64,000 nucleotides of DNA from Xenophilus aerolatus (GCA_030418545.1 QAIB01000001.1:1139672-1203671); one strand, 5' to 3'; positions 27,144 through 37,872 are shown, counted from the first letter of the stretch. The notes: generated by a model from the sequence alone, not told the origin. Translations and numbers: made by a program.

Positions 27144-28337
27144 ATGTCGAATACCGGATACGAGCCGCGCGGCGGCTGGCGGGCCGCGCTGGCCTGCATG
27201 GTGGCCCTGGCCGTGGCGATGGGCCTCGGACGCTTCGCCTTCACCCCCATGCTTCCCGTCATGCTCCACGAGGGCAAGCTGAACCTGGAAGCGGGCGGCC
27301 TGCTGGCCTCGCTCAACTACCTCGGCTACTTCGTCGGTGCGCTGTCGTGCGCGGCGATCCGCGTGGCCGCGCCGCGCATGGTGCGCGGCGGCCTGGTCGC
27401 CACGGCGCTGCTGCTTCTGGGCATGGGGCTGCTGCACGGCTTCACGGCCTGGGGGGTGTTGCGCACCGCGGCGGGCGTCATGAGCGCCTGGACCTTCGTC
27501 TTCGCCTCGGGCTGGGGCCTGCGGCGCCTGGCCGAGACAGGCACACCGACGCTCGGCGGCGTGATCTACACCGGCCCGGGCATCGGCATCGCGGCGACCG
27601 GCCTGCTGGGCGGGCTGGCCGGGCGCTGGGGGTCCGACGCCGCGTGGATCGGCTTCGGGCTGGTGGCGCTGCTGCTCATCGCCGTGATCTGGCGCATCTT
27701 CGACGACGGCGCGCATGCAGGCACGCCGGGCAGCCCGCCGCCGGTAGTCGCACCGCTGGCGGCGCCGTCGGCCCACGACCGCAGCGACGCACGCGCGCTG
27801 GTGCTGCTCTACGGCCTGGCAGGCTTCGGCTACATCATCACGGCGACCTTCCTGCCGGTGATCGCGCGTCAGGCGCTGCCCGGCTCGCCCTGGCCGGACC
27901 TGTTCTGGCCGCTCTTCGGGCTGGCCGTGATTCCCGGCGCGCTGATCGGGGCGCGCGCCCCCACGCACTGGGACAACCGGCTGCTCCTGGCCGCGGCCTA
28001 CGCGCTGCAGGCCCTCGGTGTGCTGCTGTCGGTGGCCTGGCCGACGATCGGCGGCTTCGCGCTGGGCAGCCTGCTGCTGGGCATGCCCTTCACGGCCATC
28101 ACGTTGTTCGCGGTGCGCGACGCACGGCGGCTGCGCGGCAATGCCGCGGCCGGGCTGATCGGCTACGCCACGGCGTCGTACGGCATCGGTCAGATCGTCG
28201 GCCCGCTGTTCGCGGCGCCACTGGCACATCGCACCGGTTCCTTTTCGGTGCCGCTGCTGGTGGCGGCAGCCGCCCTGGCGCTGGGCGCGCTGCTTTTTCT
28301 GTGGGTCTGGCGGACGGCCCGGCGTCGCGCCCGCTGA
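27144..28337 (+). CDS. YbfB/YjiJ-family MFS transporter
   Basis: A 397 aa membrane protein with about twelve hydrophobic segments. The N-terminal pattern AVAMGLGRFAFTPMLPVML is the family hallmark, and GGVIYTGPGIGIAATGLLGG marks the fifth helix. The middle cytoplasmic loop (about 195-215) is Pro/Ala-rich. It lies 20 bp after yejF and may be co-transcribed. Substrate unknown. Confidence 0.87.
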   Translation: MSNTGYEPRGGWRAALACMVALAVAMGLGRFAFTPMLPVMLHEGKLNLEAGGLLASLNYLGYFVGALSCAAIRVAAPRMVRGGLVATALLLLGMGLLHGFTAWGVLRTAAGVMSAWTFVFASGWGLRRLAETGTPTLGGVIYTGPGIGIAATGLLGGLAGRWGSDAAWIGFGLVALLLIAVIWRIFDDGAHAGTPGSPPPVVAPLAAPSAHDRSDARALVLLYGLAGFGYIITATFLPVIARQALPGSPWPDLFWPLFGLAVIPGALIGARAPTHWDNRLLLAAAYALQALGVLLSVAWPTIGGFALGSLLLGMPFTAITLFAVRDARRLRGNAAAGLIGYATASYGIGQIVGPLFAAPLAHRTGSFSVPLLVAAAALALGALLFLWVWRTARRRAR

Positions 28338-28363
28338 TTTTGTGCCGCGGCCGGCTTGACGAC

Positions 28364-28392
28364 GCGACAAATTCCGCACAGCCCGCTATAAT
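28364..28392 (+). promoter_or_regulatory. Promoter of the rimP-nusA-infB operon
   Basis: A perfect TATAAT (28387-28392) lies 17 bp after GCGACA (28364-28369); a better -35 match, TTGACG (28356-28361), is 25 bp away and too far by usual spacing. Transcription would begin near 28399, just before the leader hairpin. Confidence 0.6.
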
Positions 28393-28407
28393 CTGAGGCT
28401 CACGACC

Positions 28408-28440
28408 AAACGGGCGGGTACCAACCGCCCGTTTTTTTTG
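28408..28440 (+). terminator. Terminator-like hairpin in the rimP leader (possible attenuator)
   Basis: A 10-bp perfect stem AAACGGGCGG / CCGCCCGTTT with loop GTACCAA is followed by eight Ts. It is placed downstream of the TATAAT box and about 135 bp before rimP, so it would stop transcripts from that promoter unless read through. It might also serve to terminate the upstream MFS gene. Confidence 0.8.
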
Positions 28441-28573
28441 GTCGATCATTTTCCCACCGCCTCGACCTTCATAGTTCTTGTGCCGGGTGAGTCGCACGGG
28501 CTTCAGGCCCCGTCCGGCGGCACCCGGTGCGGCACTGGCCTTGGCGGCTACCCGCAAGGACGCGCGCACACCG

Positions 28574-29182
28574 GTGGCATTGCAGCAGACAGTCGAAACA
28601 ACCGTGGCCGGACTGGGCTACGACCTGGTCGAGATCGAACGCTCGGCCGGAGGACTGCTGCGCGTCACCATTGATCTGCCGTGGTCCGGCCCCACCTCCG
28701 AAGCAGCGCCCGGTGCGCCCGAGCCCTTCGTGACGGTCGAGGACTGCGAGAAGGTCACGCGCCAGCTGCAGTATGCGCTGGAAGTGGACAACGTCGACTA
28801 CAAGCGGCTCGAGGTGTCCTCGCCGGGCATCGACCGCCCGCTGCGCAACGAACAGGATTTCGAGCGCTTCGCCGGCGAGTCGATCGACATCACGCTCAAG
28901 GCGCCCATCGGCGAGGCAGCGGCCGGCCAGGTCAACGCCAACCGCAAGAAGTTCCGCGGCACGCTGGAGCGCACGGAAGGACCGAACGGCGAGCGTGGCT
29001 GGCAGATCGTGTGGAGCGAAGAGCCCGCGGCCAAGCCGGGCCAGAAGATCAGCAAGAAGCGCGCGCCGGCCCCGGTCCAGGCGCTCGGCTTCACCCTGGA
29101 CGAGCTGCGCGAGGCGCGGCTCGCACCCATCGTGGATTTCAAGGGGCGCAAGCCCAAGACCGGCGCGCCCTCGGCGGAATAA
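28574..29182 (+). CDS. rimP: Ribosome maturation factor RimP
   Basis: Needed for maturation of the 30S subunit. The GTG at 28574 gives MALQQTVETTVAGLGYDLVEIERS, the usual RimP N-terminus; the protein is 202 aa, slightly long because of an insert GPTSEAAPGAPEPF after the first beta strands. The family motif LEVSSPGIDRPL is present, and the C-terminal SH3-like domain ends in VDFKGRK. It is the first gene of the rimP-nusA-infB cluster. Confidence 0.9.
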   Translation: MALQQTVETTVAGLGYDLVEIERSAGGLLRVTIDLPWSGPTSEAAPGAPEPFVTVEDCEKVTRQLQYALEVDNVDYKRLEVSSPGIDRPLRNEQDFERFAGESIDITLKAPIGEAAAGQVNANRKKFRGTLERTEGPNGERGWQIVWSEEPAAKPGQKISKKRAPAPVQALGFTLDELREARLAPIVDFKGRKPKTGAPSAE

Positions 29183-29212
29183 GGCCGGAGTCATCGGAAG
29201 GAGCCAAGTGGC

Positions 29213-30700
29213 ATGAATCGCGAAATGTTGATGTTGGTGGATGCGATCTCGCGCGAGAAGAACGTCGAGCGCGACGTCGTCTTCGGCGCCGTGGAATCGG
29301 CGCTGGCGCAAGCCACCAAGAAGCTGTACGCCGGCGACGTGGACATCCGCGTCGCGATCGATCGCGACAGCGGCGCCTACGAAACCTTCCGCCGCTGGCA
29401 CGTCGTGCCCGACGAGGCCGGCCTGCAGCTGCCCGACCAGGAAATCCTGCTGTTCGAAGCCAAGGAAGAGGTGCCGGACATCGAGGTCGACGAGTACATC
29501 GAGGAACCCGTCGAGTCGCTGCCGATCGGCCGCATCGGCGCCATGGCCGCCAAGCAGGTGATCCTGCAGAAGATCCGCGACGCCGAGCGCGAGATGCTGC
29601 TCAACGACTTCATGTCGCGTGGCGAGAAGATCTTCACCGGCACCGTCAAGCGCCTGGACAAGGGCGACATCATCGTGGAAGCGGGGCGCGTCGAAGGGCG
29701 CCTGCGCCGCAGCGAGATGATCCCCAAGGAGAACCTGCGCAACGGCGACCGCGTCCGCGCCATGATCATGGAAGTGGACCTGACGCTGCGCGGCGCGCCG
29801 ATCATCCTCTCGCGCTCGGCGCCTGAGTTCATGATCGAGCTGTTCCGCAACGAGGTGCCCGAGATCGAGCAGGGCCTGCTCGAGATCAAGAGCTGCGCCC
29901 GCGACCCCGGCTCGCGCGCCAAGATCGCCGTGCTCAGCCACGACAAGCGGGTCGACCCGATCGGCACCTGCGTCGGCGTGCGCGGCACCCGCGTCAACGC
30001 CGTGACCAACGAGCTGGCCGGCGAGCGCGTCGACATCGTGCTGTGGTCGGAGGACCCGGCGCAGTTCGTGATCGGCGCCCTGGCCCCGGCCAACGTCAGC
30101 TCCATCGTGGTGGACGAGGAAAAGCACGCCATGGACGTGGTGGTGGACGAGGAGAACCTCGCCATCGCCATCGGCCGCGGCGGCCAGAACGTGCGCCTGG
30201 CTTCCGACCTCACCGGCTGGAAGATCAACATCATGGATGCCAACGAATCGGCCCAGAAGCAGGCCGAGGAAACCAGCACCATCCGCCAGCTCTTCATGGA
30301 GAAGCTGGACGTCGACGAGGAGATCGCCGACATCCTGATCCACGAAGGCTTCACCAGCCTCGAAGAAGTGGCCTACGTGCCGATCGCCGAAATGCTCGAG
30401 ATCGAGTCCTTCGACGAAGACACGGTCAACGAGCTGCGCGCCCGAGCCAAGGACGCGCTGCTGACGATGGAAATCGCCAAGGAAGAGAGCGTCGAAAGCG
30501 TCTCGCAGGACTTGCGCGATCTCGAGGGGCTGACCCCCGACCTCATTGCCAAGCTGGCTGGCTCGGGTGTGAACACCCGTGACGACCTGGCCGACCTGGC
30601 TGTCGACGAACTCACCGAAATCACCGGCCAGAGCGCCGATGAAGCCAAGGCCCTGATCCTCAAGGCACGCGAACACTGGTTCGCGGGCTCGCCAGAGTGA
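29213..30700 (+). CDS. nusA: Transcription termination/antitermination factor NusA
   Basis: Binds RNA polymerase to modulate pausing, termination and rrn antitermination. The 495 aa protein has the N-terminal polymerase-binding domain ([19 protein letters not shown]), an S1 domain (about 135-200, [22 protein letters not shown]), two KH domains ([14 protein letters not shown] and [14 protein letters not shown]) and two C-terminal acidic repeats (from about 365). A strong AAGGAG ribosome site precedes the ATG. Confidence 0.97.
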   Translation: MNREMLMLVDAISREKNVERDVVFGAVESALAQATKKLYAGDVDIRVAIDRDSGAYETFRRWHVVPDEAGLQLPDQEILLFEAKEEVPDIEVDEYIEEPVESLPIGRIGAMAAKQVILQKIRDAEREMLLNDFMSRGEKIFTGTVKRLDKGDIIVEAGRVEGRLRRSEMIPKENLRNGDRVRAMIMEVDLTLRGAPIILSRSAPEFMIELFRNEVPEIEQGLLEIKSCARDPGSRAKIAVLSHDKRVDPIGTCVGVRGTRVNAVTNELAGERVDIVLWSEDPAQFVIGALAPANVSSIVVDEEKHAMDVVVDEENLAIAIGRGGQNVRLASDLTGWKINIMDANESAQKQAEETSTIRQLFMEKLDVDEEIADILIHEGFTSLEEVAYVPIAEMLEIESFDEDTVNELRARAKDALLTMEIAKEESVESVSQDLRDLEGLTPDLIAKLAGSGVNTRDDLADLAVDELTEITGQSADEAKALILKAREHWFAGSPE

Positions 30701-30724
30701 TCGCCATGGAGGCACGAACCAGAT

Positions 30725-33637
30725 ATGTCCAGCACCACCGTTGCAGAGTTCGCTCAAGAACTCAAGAAGACACCCGAAACGCTGCTTGACCAGCTGCGCA
30801 GCGCGGGCGTGACCAAATCGGCTGCGTCCGATGCCCTGACCGAGGGCGACAAGCAGGCCTTGCTCGGCCACCTCAAGGCGAGCCACGGCACGGCTGCGCC
30901 CGAGCGCAAGAAGATCACCCTGACCAAGAAGTCCACCAGCGAGATCAAGCAGGCGGACGCGATGGGGCGCGCGCGCACGATCCAGGTGGAAGTGCGCAAG
31001 AAGCGCACCTTCATCCAGCGCGACGATGCGCCGGCCGAGGCGCCCGCGCCGGCTCCCGCTGCGCCGGCGGTGCCCCAGATCGACGAGGCCGAACTGGCGC
31101 GTCGTGAGGAAGAAGCACGCCGCAACGCCGAGCTGCTGCGCCGCCAGGAAGAAGAGCTGGCCGCCAAGCGCAAGGAGCGCGAGGAGGCCGAGGCGCGCGA
31201 ACGCGAAGCCGCCGATCGGGAAGAGCAGGCCGACAAGGCCCGCGAAGCCCAGGTCGAGAGGGCCCGCGCCGAAGCGGCCATGCTGAACGCCGCCGCCGAG
31301 AAGGCCCGCAACACATCGCCGAGTGCCGAAGCCGCCGCCGCTGCCGCCGCCGCCCAGGCTGCGGCAGACAAGGCCGCAGCCGAGAAGGCGGCCGCCGAGA
31401 AGGCCAAGGAAGAAGCGAAGGCGAAGGCCGCCGCGGAATCCAAGGCACGTGCCGACGAAGAAGCCGCCCGGGCCAAGGACCTCGACGAACGCCGTCGCAA
31501 GGCCCTGGCCGAGGCCGAAGCCATTCGCGCCATGATGAGTGCCCCGGCGCGCGTGCTGGTGCCGCACAAGGCGCCCGAGAAGGAAGCACCGAAGACCGCC
31601 GTCAAGGGGACGCTGCACAAGCCGGCCACCGGGACGGGTACGGCGCGTCCTGCAGCGGGTGCCGCTGCGCCTGCGGCGCCCGGTTCGGGCAAGGAAATCA
31701 AGTCCGCGAAGACCTCTTCCGCCTGGGCCGGCGATCCGGCCAAGAAGAAGGAAATCAAGACCCGCGGCGACGCCAGCGGTGGCGTGGGCCGTGGCAACTG
31801 GCGCGGGGGTCCGCGTGGCCGCCGCGGCGGCGACCGCGACCGCGACGATTCGCACCAGCAGGCCGCACCGGTCGAGCAGCGCGTGATCGAGGTGCACGTG
31901 CCGGAAACCATCACGGTGTCCGAGCTCGCGCACAAGATGTCGATCAAGGCCTCCGAGGTGATCAAGCAGCTGATGAAGCTGGGCCAGATGGCGACCATCA
32001 ACCAGTCGCTGGACCAGGACACGGCCATGATCCTCGTGGAGGAACTGGGCCACACCGCCGTCGTGGCGGCGCTGGACGATCCGGAAGCCTTCACCGAGGA
32101 AGAAGTGCAGGGCCAGCAGGCCGAAGCGCTGCCGCGTGCGCCGGTCGTGACCGTCATGGGCCACGTCGACCACGGCAAGACCTCGCTGCTGGACTACATC
32201 CGCCGCGCCAAGGTGGCGGCGGGCGAAGCGGGCGGCATCACGCAGCACATCGGCGCCTACCACGTCGAGACGCCGCGCGGCATGATCACCTTCCTCGACA
32301 CCCCCGGCCACGAGGCGTTCACCGCCATGCGTGCCCGCGGTGCGCAGGCCACCGACATCGTCATCCTGGTGGTGGCGGCCGACGACGGCGTGATGCCGCA
32401 GACCAAGGAAGCCGTCAAGCACGCGAAGGCGGCCGGCGTTCCGATCGTGGTCGCGGTCAACAAGATCGACAAGCCCGATGCCAACCCCGAACGCGTGAAG
32501 AGCGAGCTGGTGGCCGAGGAGGTCGTGCCGGAAGAATTCGGCGGCGATTCGCCCTTCGTCGAGGTCTCGGCCAAGACGGGCAAGGGCATCGACGACCTGC
32601 TCGAGCAGGTGCTGCTGCAGGCCGAAGTGCTGGAACTGAAGGCGCCGGTGGAAGCCGCCGCCAAGGGCCTGGTCATCGAAGCGCAGCTGGACAAGGGCCG
32701 CGGCCCCGTGGCCACGGTGCTGGTGCAGTCGGGCACGCTCAAGGTGGGCGACGTGGTGCTGGCCGGTTCGACCTATGGCCGCGTGCGCGCCATGATCGAC
32801 GAGGACGGCAAGACCACCAAGTCGGCCGGCCCCTCGATCCCGGTCGAGATCCAGGGCCTGACCGAAGTGCCGCAGGCGGGCGACGAGTTCATGGTGATGG
32901 CCGACGAGCGCCGTGCGCGCGAGATCGCCACCTACCGTGCCGGCAAGTTCCGCAACACGAAGCTGGCCAAGCAGCAGGCGGCGAAGCTGCAGAACATGTT
33001 CTCGGACATGACGGCCGGCGAGGTCAAGACCCTGCCGATCATCATCAAGGCCGACGTTCAGGGCTCGCAGGAAGCGCTGTCGCAGTCGCTGCTCAAGCTC
33101 TCGACCGACGAGGTCAAGGTGCAGGTGGTGTATGCGGGCGTGGGCGGCATCAGCGAATCCGACGTCAACCTGGCGATCGCCGCCAAGGGCATCGTGATCG
33201 GCTTCAACGTGCGGGCCGATGCCGGCGCGCGCAAGCTGGCCGAAGGCAACGACGTCGACATCAAGTACTACAGCATCATCTACGACGCCGTGGACGAGCT
33301 GAAGACGGCGATGGCCGGCATGCTGGCGCCCGAGAAGCGCGAAGAGATCATCGGCCACGCCGAGATCCGCACCGTGTTCGTGGCGACCAAGATCGGCACG
33401 ATTGCCGGTTCGTACGTGCTCGACGGCGTGGTCACGCGCAACGCGCACTTCCGCCTGCTGCGCGACAACATCGTGGTCTACACGGGCGAGATCGAGTCGG
33501 TCAAGCGCATGAAGGATGACGTGAAGGAAGTCCGCGAAGGCTTCGAGTGCGGTATCAAGCTGCGCAACTACAACGACATCAAGGAAGGCGACCAGCTCGA
33601 GATCTTTGAGATCAAGGAGATCGCGCGGACGCTGTAA
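30725..33637 (+). CDS. infB: Translation initiation factor IF-2
   Basis: GTPase that places initiator tRNA on the 30S subunit. The 970 aa protein has an N-terminal IF2 domain ([20 protein letters not shown]), a long charged Ala/Glu/Lys linker (about 100-380) and a second IF2_N motif ([20 protein letters not shown]). The G domain carries G1 GHVDHGKTS at 479-487, then DTPGHEAF and NKIDKPDAN, followed by domains II-IV. It lies 24 bp after nusA. Confidence 0.97.
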   Translation: MSSTTVAEFAQELKKTPETLLDQLRSAGVTKSAASDALTEGDKQALLGHLKASHGTAAPERKKITLTKKSTSEIKQADAMGRARTIQVEVRKKRTFIQRDDAPAEAPAPAPAAPAVPQIDEAELARREEEARRNAELLRRQEEELAAKRKEREEAEAREREAADREEQADKAREAQVERARAEAAMLNAAAEKARNTSPSAEAAAAAAAAQAAADKAAAEKAAAEKAKEEAKAKAAAESKARADEEAARAKDLDERRRKALAEAEAIRAMMSAPARVLVPHKAPEKEAPKTAVKGTLHKPATGTGTARPAAGAAAPAAPGSGKEIKSAKTSSAWAGDPAKKKEIKTRGDASGGVGRGNWRGGPRGRRGGDRDRDDSHQQAAPVEQRVIEVHVPETITVSELAHKMSIKASEVIKQLMKLGQMATINQSLDQDTAMILVEELGHTAVVAALDDPEAFTEEEVQGQQAEALPRAPVVTVMGHVDHGKTSLLDYIRRAKVAAGEAGGITQHIGAYHVETPRGMITFLDTPGHEAFTAMRARGAQATDIVILVVAADDGVMPQTKEAVKHAKAAGVPIVVAVNKIDKPDANPERVKSELVAEEVVPEEFGGDSPFVEVSAKTGKGIDDLLEQVLLQAEVLELKAPVEAAAKGLVIEAQLDKGRGPVATVLVQSGTLKVGDVVLAGSTYGRVRAMIDEDGKTTKSAGPSIPVEIQGLTEVPQAGDEFMVMADERRAREIATYRAGKFRNTKLAKQQAAKLQNMFSDMTAGEVKTLPIIIKADVQGSQEALSQSLLKLSTDEVKVQVVYAGVGGISESDVNLAIAAKGIVIGFNVRADAGARKLAEGNDVDIKYYSIIYDAVDELKTAMAGMLAPEKREEIIGHAEIRTVFVATKIGTIAGSYVLDGVVTRNAHFRLLRDNIVVYTGEIESVKRMKDDVKEVREGFECGIKLRNYNDIKEGDQLEIFEIKEIARTL

Positions 33638-33649
33638 AACGGACACGAA

Positions 33650-33760
33650 CAGCCGTACGCGAAGGACGCGAAGATCACGCGAAGTACGCGAAAGAGAAAG
33701 TCATCTTCTTTCGAGTTCTTCGCGGTCTTCGCGAGACCTTCGCGTATTTCGCGTTCGGTT
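33650..33760. repeat. Dispersed palindromic repeat, copy 3 (CGCGAAGG family, degenerate right end)
   Basis: The left end CAGCCGTACGCGAAGG (33650-33665) is identical to copy 2. The right end TTCGCGTTCGGTT is diverged. Internal units include CGCGAAG, CTTCGCG and CCTTCGCG. It fills the infB-rbfA gap inside a conserved translation operon. Confidence 0.85.
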
Positions 33761-33779
33761 CCCGCTCCCGCTTTGCACC

Positions 33780-34160
33780 ATGCCCAAGCGCAAGTCCACC
33801 GCCCCCAACCGCGGCTTCAAGGTCGCCGATCAGATCCAGCGCGATCTGACGGAGCTGATCGCGCGCGAGCTGAAGGACCCGCGGGTGGGCATGGTCACGC
33901 TGCAGGCGGTGGAGGTCACGCCCGATTACGCGCACGCGAAGGTGTTCTTCAGCGTGCTCGTGGGCGATCCGCTGGAAACCCAGGAGGCGCTGAACCAGGC
34001 CGCCGGTTTCCTGCGCAACGGCCTCTTCAAGCGCCTGCACATCCACACCGTGCCCACGCTGCACTTCGTGTTCGACCGCACCACCGAGCGCGCGGCCGAC
34101 ATGAACGCCTTGATCGCCAAGGCCGTTTCCTCGCGTTCAAAAGACGACGACACCCCATGA
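33780..34160 (+). CDS. rbfA: Ribosome-binding factor A
   Basis: Cold-shock associated 30S maturation factor. The 126 aa single KH-like domain begins [20 protein letters not shown], followed by [20 protein letters not shown] and [20 protein letters not shown]. The ATG at 33780 immediately follows the repeat and gives the family start. It overlaps truB by ATGA. Confidence 0.93.
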   Translation: MPKRKSTAPNRGFKVADQIQRDLTELIARELKDPRVGMVTLQAVEVTPDYAHAKVFFSVLVGDPLETQEALNQAAGFLRNGLFKRLHIHTVPTLHFVFDRTTERAADMNALIAKAVSSRSKDDDTP

Positions 34161-35137
34161 GCCCGCCATCCCGTGTCAGGGTGCAGCGGCGCCCTGTGCA
34201 TGGGGTGTTGCTGCTCGACAAGCCGCTGGGTCTGTCCAGCAACCAGGCCTTGCAGAAGGCCAAGTGGCTGCTGCGCGCCGAGAAGGCGGGCCACACCGGC
34301 ACGCTCGATCCACTCGCGACGGGCGTTTTGCCGCTGTGCTTCGGCGCGGCGACCAAGTTCAGCCAGCTGCACCTCGATGCCGACAAGACCTACCGCGCCG
34401 TCGCGCACCTGGGTGTGCGCACGTCCACGGGCGACGCGGAGGGCGAGGTGATCGCCGAACGTCCCGTCCAGGTGACTGCGCAGGACCTGGCGCGCGTGCA
34501 GGCGCAGTTCACCGGCCGCCTCACGCAGGTGCCGCCGATGCACAGCGCGCTCAAGAAGGACGGCAAGGCGCTGTACGAGTACGCCCGTGAAGGGGTCGAG
34601 GTCGAGCGCGCACCGCGCGAGGTCGAGATTTACAGGCTGAAAGTGGCCGCAGCGCCCGCCAGCCCTGCGCAGCCCGCTATCGAAATCGTAGCGACCGTGA
34701 GCAAGGGCACGTACATTCGCACGCTCGGCGAGGACATCGGCGAGGCCCTGGGCTGCGGTGCGCACCTCACGGCGCTGCGCCGCACCGCCACCGGCGGCTT
34801 CGACGTGTCGCAGTGCGTCACGCTCGAGGCCCTCGAGGCGCTGCCCGAAGACGAGCGCCTGGCGCTGCTGCAGCCGGTCGAGTGCCTGGTGGCCGGCCAC
34901 ACGCGCGTCACGCTCGGCGCCGAGGATGCCGGCCGCTTCCTGTCCGGTGTTCGCCGCCGCGGTGCCTGGCCCGATGCTGACGCCGTCGCGGTGTTCGGCG
35001 AGCGGCCGGCGGCCTTCCTGGGCACGGCCCACGTCAGGGCCGGCGAACTGATCCCGGGGCGCTTGCTGAGCCCCCTCGAAATCCAGCAAACCCTTCTTTC
35101 GAATCCAGCGCCTCGCGAAGAGGCCCTCACACCATGA
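34157..35137 (+). CDS. truB: tRNA pseudouridine(55) synthase TruB
   Basis: Makes pseudouridine 55 in the T-loop of tRNAs. The 326 aa protein has [18 protein letters not shown] at the start, the catalytic aspartate in [13 protein letters not shown] (about residue 53), and [14 protein letters not shown]. Between YRLKV and IVATVSKGT an Ala/Pro-rich insert ([11 protein letters not shown]) is encoded by a dispersed repeat. The gene overlaps rbfA and typA by ATGA at each end. Confidence 0.95.
   Translation: MSPPSRVRVQRRPVHGVLLLDKPLGLSSNQALQKAKWLLRAEKAGHTGTLDPLATGVLPLCFGAATKFSQLHLDADKTYRAVAHLGVRTSTGDAEGEVIAERPVQVTAQDLARVQAQFTGRLTQVPPMHSALKKDGKALYEYAREGVEVERAPREVEIYRLKVAAAPASPAQPAIEIVATVSKGTYIRTLGEDIGEALGCGAHLTALRRTATGGFDVSQCVTLEALEALPEDERLALLQPVECLVAGHTRVTLGAEDAGRFLSGVRRRGAWPDADAVAVFGERPAAFLGTAHVRAGELIPGRLLSPLEIQQTLLSNPAPREEALTP
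34650..34692. repeat. Short dispersed repeat inside truB, copy B
   Basis: On the minus strand it reads GCTACGATTTCGATAGC followed by GGGCTGCGCAGGGCTGG and CGGGCGCTG, matching the layout of copy A at 19659 (GATAGC..CTGCGCCCGGCTTGCGGGCGCTG). It is in frame and adds about ten residues to TruB without breaking it. Confidence 0.6.
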
Positions 35138-36966
35138 CTGCAGCCAAGCAAATCCGAAACATCGCCATCATTGCGCACGTCGACCACGGCAAGACCACGA
35201 TGGTCGACCAGTTGCTGCGCCAGTCCGGCACCTTCGCCGACCACGAGAAGGTGGTCGACACGGTGATGGACAACAACGCCATCGAAAAGGAACGTGGCAT
35301 CACGATCCTGGCCAAGAACTGCGCCGTGACCTGGCAGGGCACGCACATCAACATCGTCGACACCCCCGGCCACGCGGACTTCGGCGGCGAGGTGGAACGC
35401 GCGCTGTCGATGGTCGACGGCGTGGTGCTGCTGATCGACGCCCAGGAAGGCCCGATGCCGCAGACGCGCTTCGTGACCAAGAAGGCGCTGGCCCTGGGCC
35501 TGAAGCCGATCCTGGTGGTCAACAAGGTCGACAAGCCGGGCGCCAACCCCGACAAGGTGGTGAACGCGGCCTTCGACCTGTTCGACAAGCTCGGCGCCAC
35601 CGACGAACAGCTCGACTTCCCGGTGGTGTACGCCTCGGGCATCAACGGCTGGTCCTCGCTGGAAGAGGGCGCACCCGGCGAGCAGTGGGGCCCCGACATG
35701 TCGGCCCTGTTCGACACCATCCTGAAGCACGTCCCCTCGCAGAAGGGCGACCCGACGGCGCCGCTGCAGCTGCAGATTTCGGCCCTGGACTTCTCCACCT
35801 TCGTGGGCCGCATCGGCGTGGGCCGCATCAGCCAGGGCACCATCAAGCCGATGATGGATGTCATGGTCATGGAAGGCCCGGACGGCAAGGCCTTCAAGGG
35901 CCGCGTCAACCAGGTGCTGACCTTCCAGGGCCTAGACCGCGTGCAGGCCACCGAGGCCGGCCCCGGCGAGATCGTGCTGATCAACGGCATCGCCGACATC
36001 GGCATCGGCGTGACGGTGACCGACGTCGCCAAGCCGGCACCCCTGCCAATGCTCAAGGTCGACGAGCCGACGCTGACGATGAACTTCTGCGTCAACACCA
36101 GCCCGCTGGCCGGCCGCGAAGGCAAGTTCGTGACCAGCCGCCAGATCTGGGACCGCCTGCAGAAGGAGCTCCAGCACAACGTCGCGCTGCGCGTGAACGA
36201 GACGGACGAGGAAGGTGTATTCGAAGTGATGGGCCGCGGTGAACTGCACCTCACCATCCTGCTGGAGAACATGCGCCGCGAGGGCTACGAGATGGCCGTG
36301 TCCAAGCCGCGCGTGGTGTTCCGCACCATCAACGGCGAGAAGCACGAGCCCATCGAGCTGGTGACGGCCGACATCGAGGAAGGCCACCAGGGTGGCGTGA
36401 TGCAGGCCCTGGGCGAGCGCAAGGGCGAACTGGTGAACATGGAGCCGGACGGCCGTGGCCGCGTGCGCCTGGAGTACCGCATCCCGGCACGGGGCCTGAT
36501 CGGCTTCACCAACGAGTTCCTGAACCTCACGCGCGGTTCGGGCCTGATCAGCAACATCTTCGATTCCTACGAGCCGCACAAGGGCGACATCGGCGGCCGC
36601 AAGAACGGCGTGCTGATCTCGATGGACGACGGCGAGATCTTCACCTACGCCCTGGGCAAGCTGGACGACCGCGGCCGCATGTTCGTGCGTGCCAACGACC
36701 CGGTGTACGAGGGCATGATCGTCGGGATTCACAGCCGCGACAACGACCTGGTCGTCAACGCCACTCGCACCAAGCAGCTGACCAACTTCCGCGTCAGCGG
36801 CAAGGAAGACGCGATCAAGATCACGCCGCCCATCGACCTTACGCTGGAGTACGGCGTCGAGTTCATCGAGGACGACGAACTGGTCGAGATCACGCCCAAG
36901 AGCGTGCGCCTGCGCAAGCGCTTCCTGAAGGAGCACGAGCGCAAGCGGGCCAGCCGCGAAGCCTGA
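35134..36966 (+). CDS. typA: Translational GTPase TypA/BipA
   Basis: Ribosome-binding GTPase involved in large-subunit assembly under stress. The 610 aa protein has G1 AHVDHGKTTMVDQL, switch II DTPGHADFGGEVERAL and NKVDKPGANPDKV, then EF-G-like domains and the TypA-specific C-terminus (GRMFVRANDPVYEGMIVGIH). The ATG overlaps the truB stop. Confidence 0.97.
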   Translation: MTAAKQIRNIAIIAHVDHGKTTMVDQLLRQSGTFADHEKVVDTVMDNNAIEKERGITILAKNCAVTWQGTHINIVDTPGHADFGGEVERALSMVDGVVLLIDAQEGPMPQTRFVTKKALALGLKPILVVNKVDKPGANPDKVVNAAFDLFDKLGATDEQLDFPVVYASGINGWSSLEEGAPGEQWGPDMSALFDTILKHVPSQKGDPTAPLQLQISALDFSTFVGRIGVGRISQGTIKPMMDVMVMEGPDGKAFKGRVNQVLTFQGLDRVQATEAGPGEIVLINGIADIGIGVTVTDVAKPAPLPMLKVDEPTLTMNFCVNTSPLAGREGKFVTSRQIWDRLQKELQHNVALRVNETDEEGVFEVMGRGELHLTILLENMRREGYEMAVSKPRVVFRTINGEKHEPIELVTADIEEGHQGGVMQALGERKGELVNMEPDGRGRVRLEYRIPARGLIGFTNEFLNLTRGSGLISNIFDSYEPHKGDIGGRKNGVLISMDDGEIFTYALGKLDDRGRMFVRANDPVYEGMIVGIHSRDNDLVVNATRTKQLTNFRVSGKEDAIKITPPIDLTLEYGVEFIEDDELVEITPKSVRLRKRFLKEHERKRASREA

Positions 36967-36973
36967 CCTGCCA

Positions 36974-37753
36974 ATGCGCGGCCGCGGCCTGGTTCGTTGG
37001 GGAGCAGCGTTGGGCGTCGTCATCGCAGCTGCGTTGCCGCTGGCGGCGCCCGCGCAGGACATGGCGGCGCACGTGGCGGCCGGCCAGGCCTTCGACGCGC
37101 TGCGCTCGGCGCATCCCGAACGCCTGCCGCGGCTGGCGGAGCCGGAGGCGGCCGACGCCTTGCACACCCTGGCCGATTCGTCGACCTTCCTGCCGGCGCA
37201 GTCCGGCGTCGACCTGCCGACCCTTTCGGACGCCTGCGACCGCGCGCAGTCCGCGGTCGTGGCCTACCAGACCTTCGGTGCGTTGCAGAACGGCCAACTG
37301 GTCGCTTCGGTGGTGATCGACAACTCGGCCACCTACCAGGACGAGCTGGCGCTGCTGCAGCCCTTCGTGGCGCGCTGCATCGCCAAGCAGGTGCCGCTGG
37401 CCGAAGCCACCCTGCGCCAGATGGATCCGCGCACCGTGGCGCAACTGCGCCTGGGCGGCCTGCGGCGCGGGCAGGCCACCATCCTGCAGCTCTACGCGAG
37501 CCTGGCCACTGCGCTGCCGGACGCCCGCATCCGCCCGGTCAACGTCGATGCGCTGCTGGTTGCGCTGGCGGAGACGGTGTCCGTGCACGTGCGGGCCCTG
37601 GCGGTGGCGGCACGGGCCGTGCCACGCGACCTGGCCGTTGGCCAGGGACGGGAGGGCGGGCCCCGGCAGGTGAAGTGGCAGCGCATCGCCGCCGCGATGG
37701 CCGACACGCGCTGCGAAGCGCTGTGCGAACTGGCGGCACGCAACGGTCGCTGA
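36974..37753 (+). CDS. Secreted hypothetical protein downstream of typA
   Basis: A 259 aa protein with a signal peptide (residues 1-27, ALGVVIAAALPLAAPAQ). The mature part is helical and Ala/Leu-rich, with conserved-looking cysteines (SDACDRAQSAVVAYQ, VARCIAKQ and TRCEALCELA). No known domain is recognised. It lies 8 bp after typA and is probably co-transcribed. Confidence 0.6.
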   Translation: MRGRGLVRWGAALGVVIAAALPLAAPAQDMAAHVAAGQAFDALRSAHPERLPRLAEPEAADALHTLADSSTFLPAQSGVDLPTLSDACDRAQSAVVAYQTFGALQNGQLVASVVIDNSATYQDELALLQPFVARCIAKQVPLAEATLRQMDPRTVAQLRLGGLRRGQATILQLYASLATALPDARIRPVNVDALLVALAETVSVHVRALAVAARAVPRDLAVGQGREGGPRQVKWQRIAAAMADTRCEALCELAARNGR

Positions 37754-37872
37754 GCCTGGCCCTGCGGGGTCGATGCAAGGCGCAATGCGGATGCCGCGCG
37801 ATCGGCGTTGTCCGACAACGGCCGCGCCGCCCACCACGTTGAGCAGCGTGCCCACAACAACAGGAATCCACG

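Noticed and set aside
28469..33646. A 1725-codon open frame antisense to rimP, nusA and infB
   Set aside because: High GC with strong third-position bias opens the opposite frame. The product is Arg/His/Leu-rich with no domain, and the sense genes are certain.
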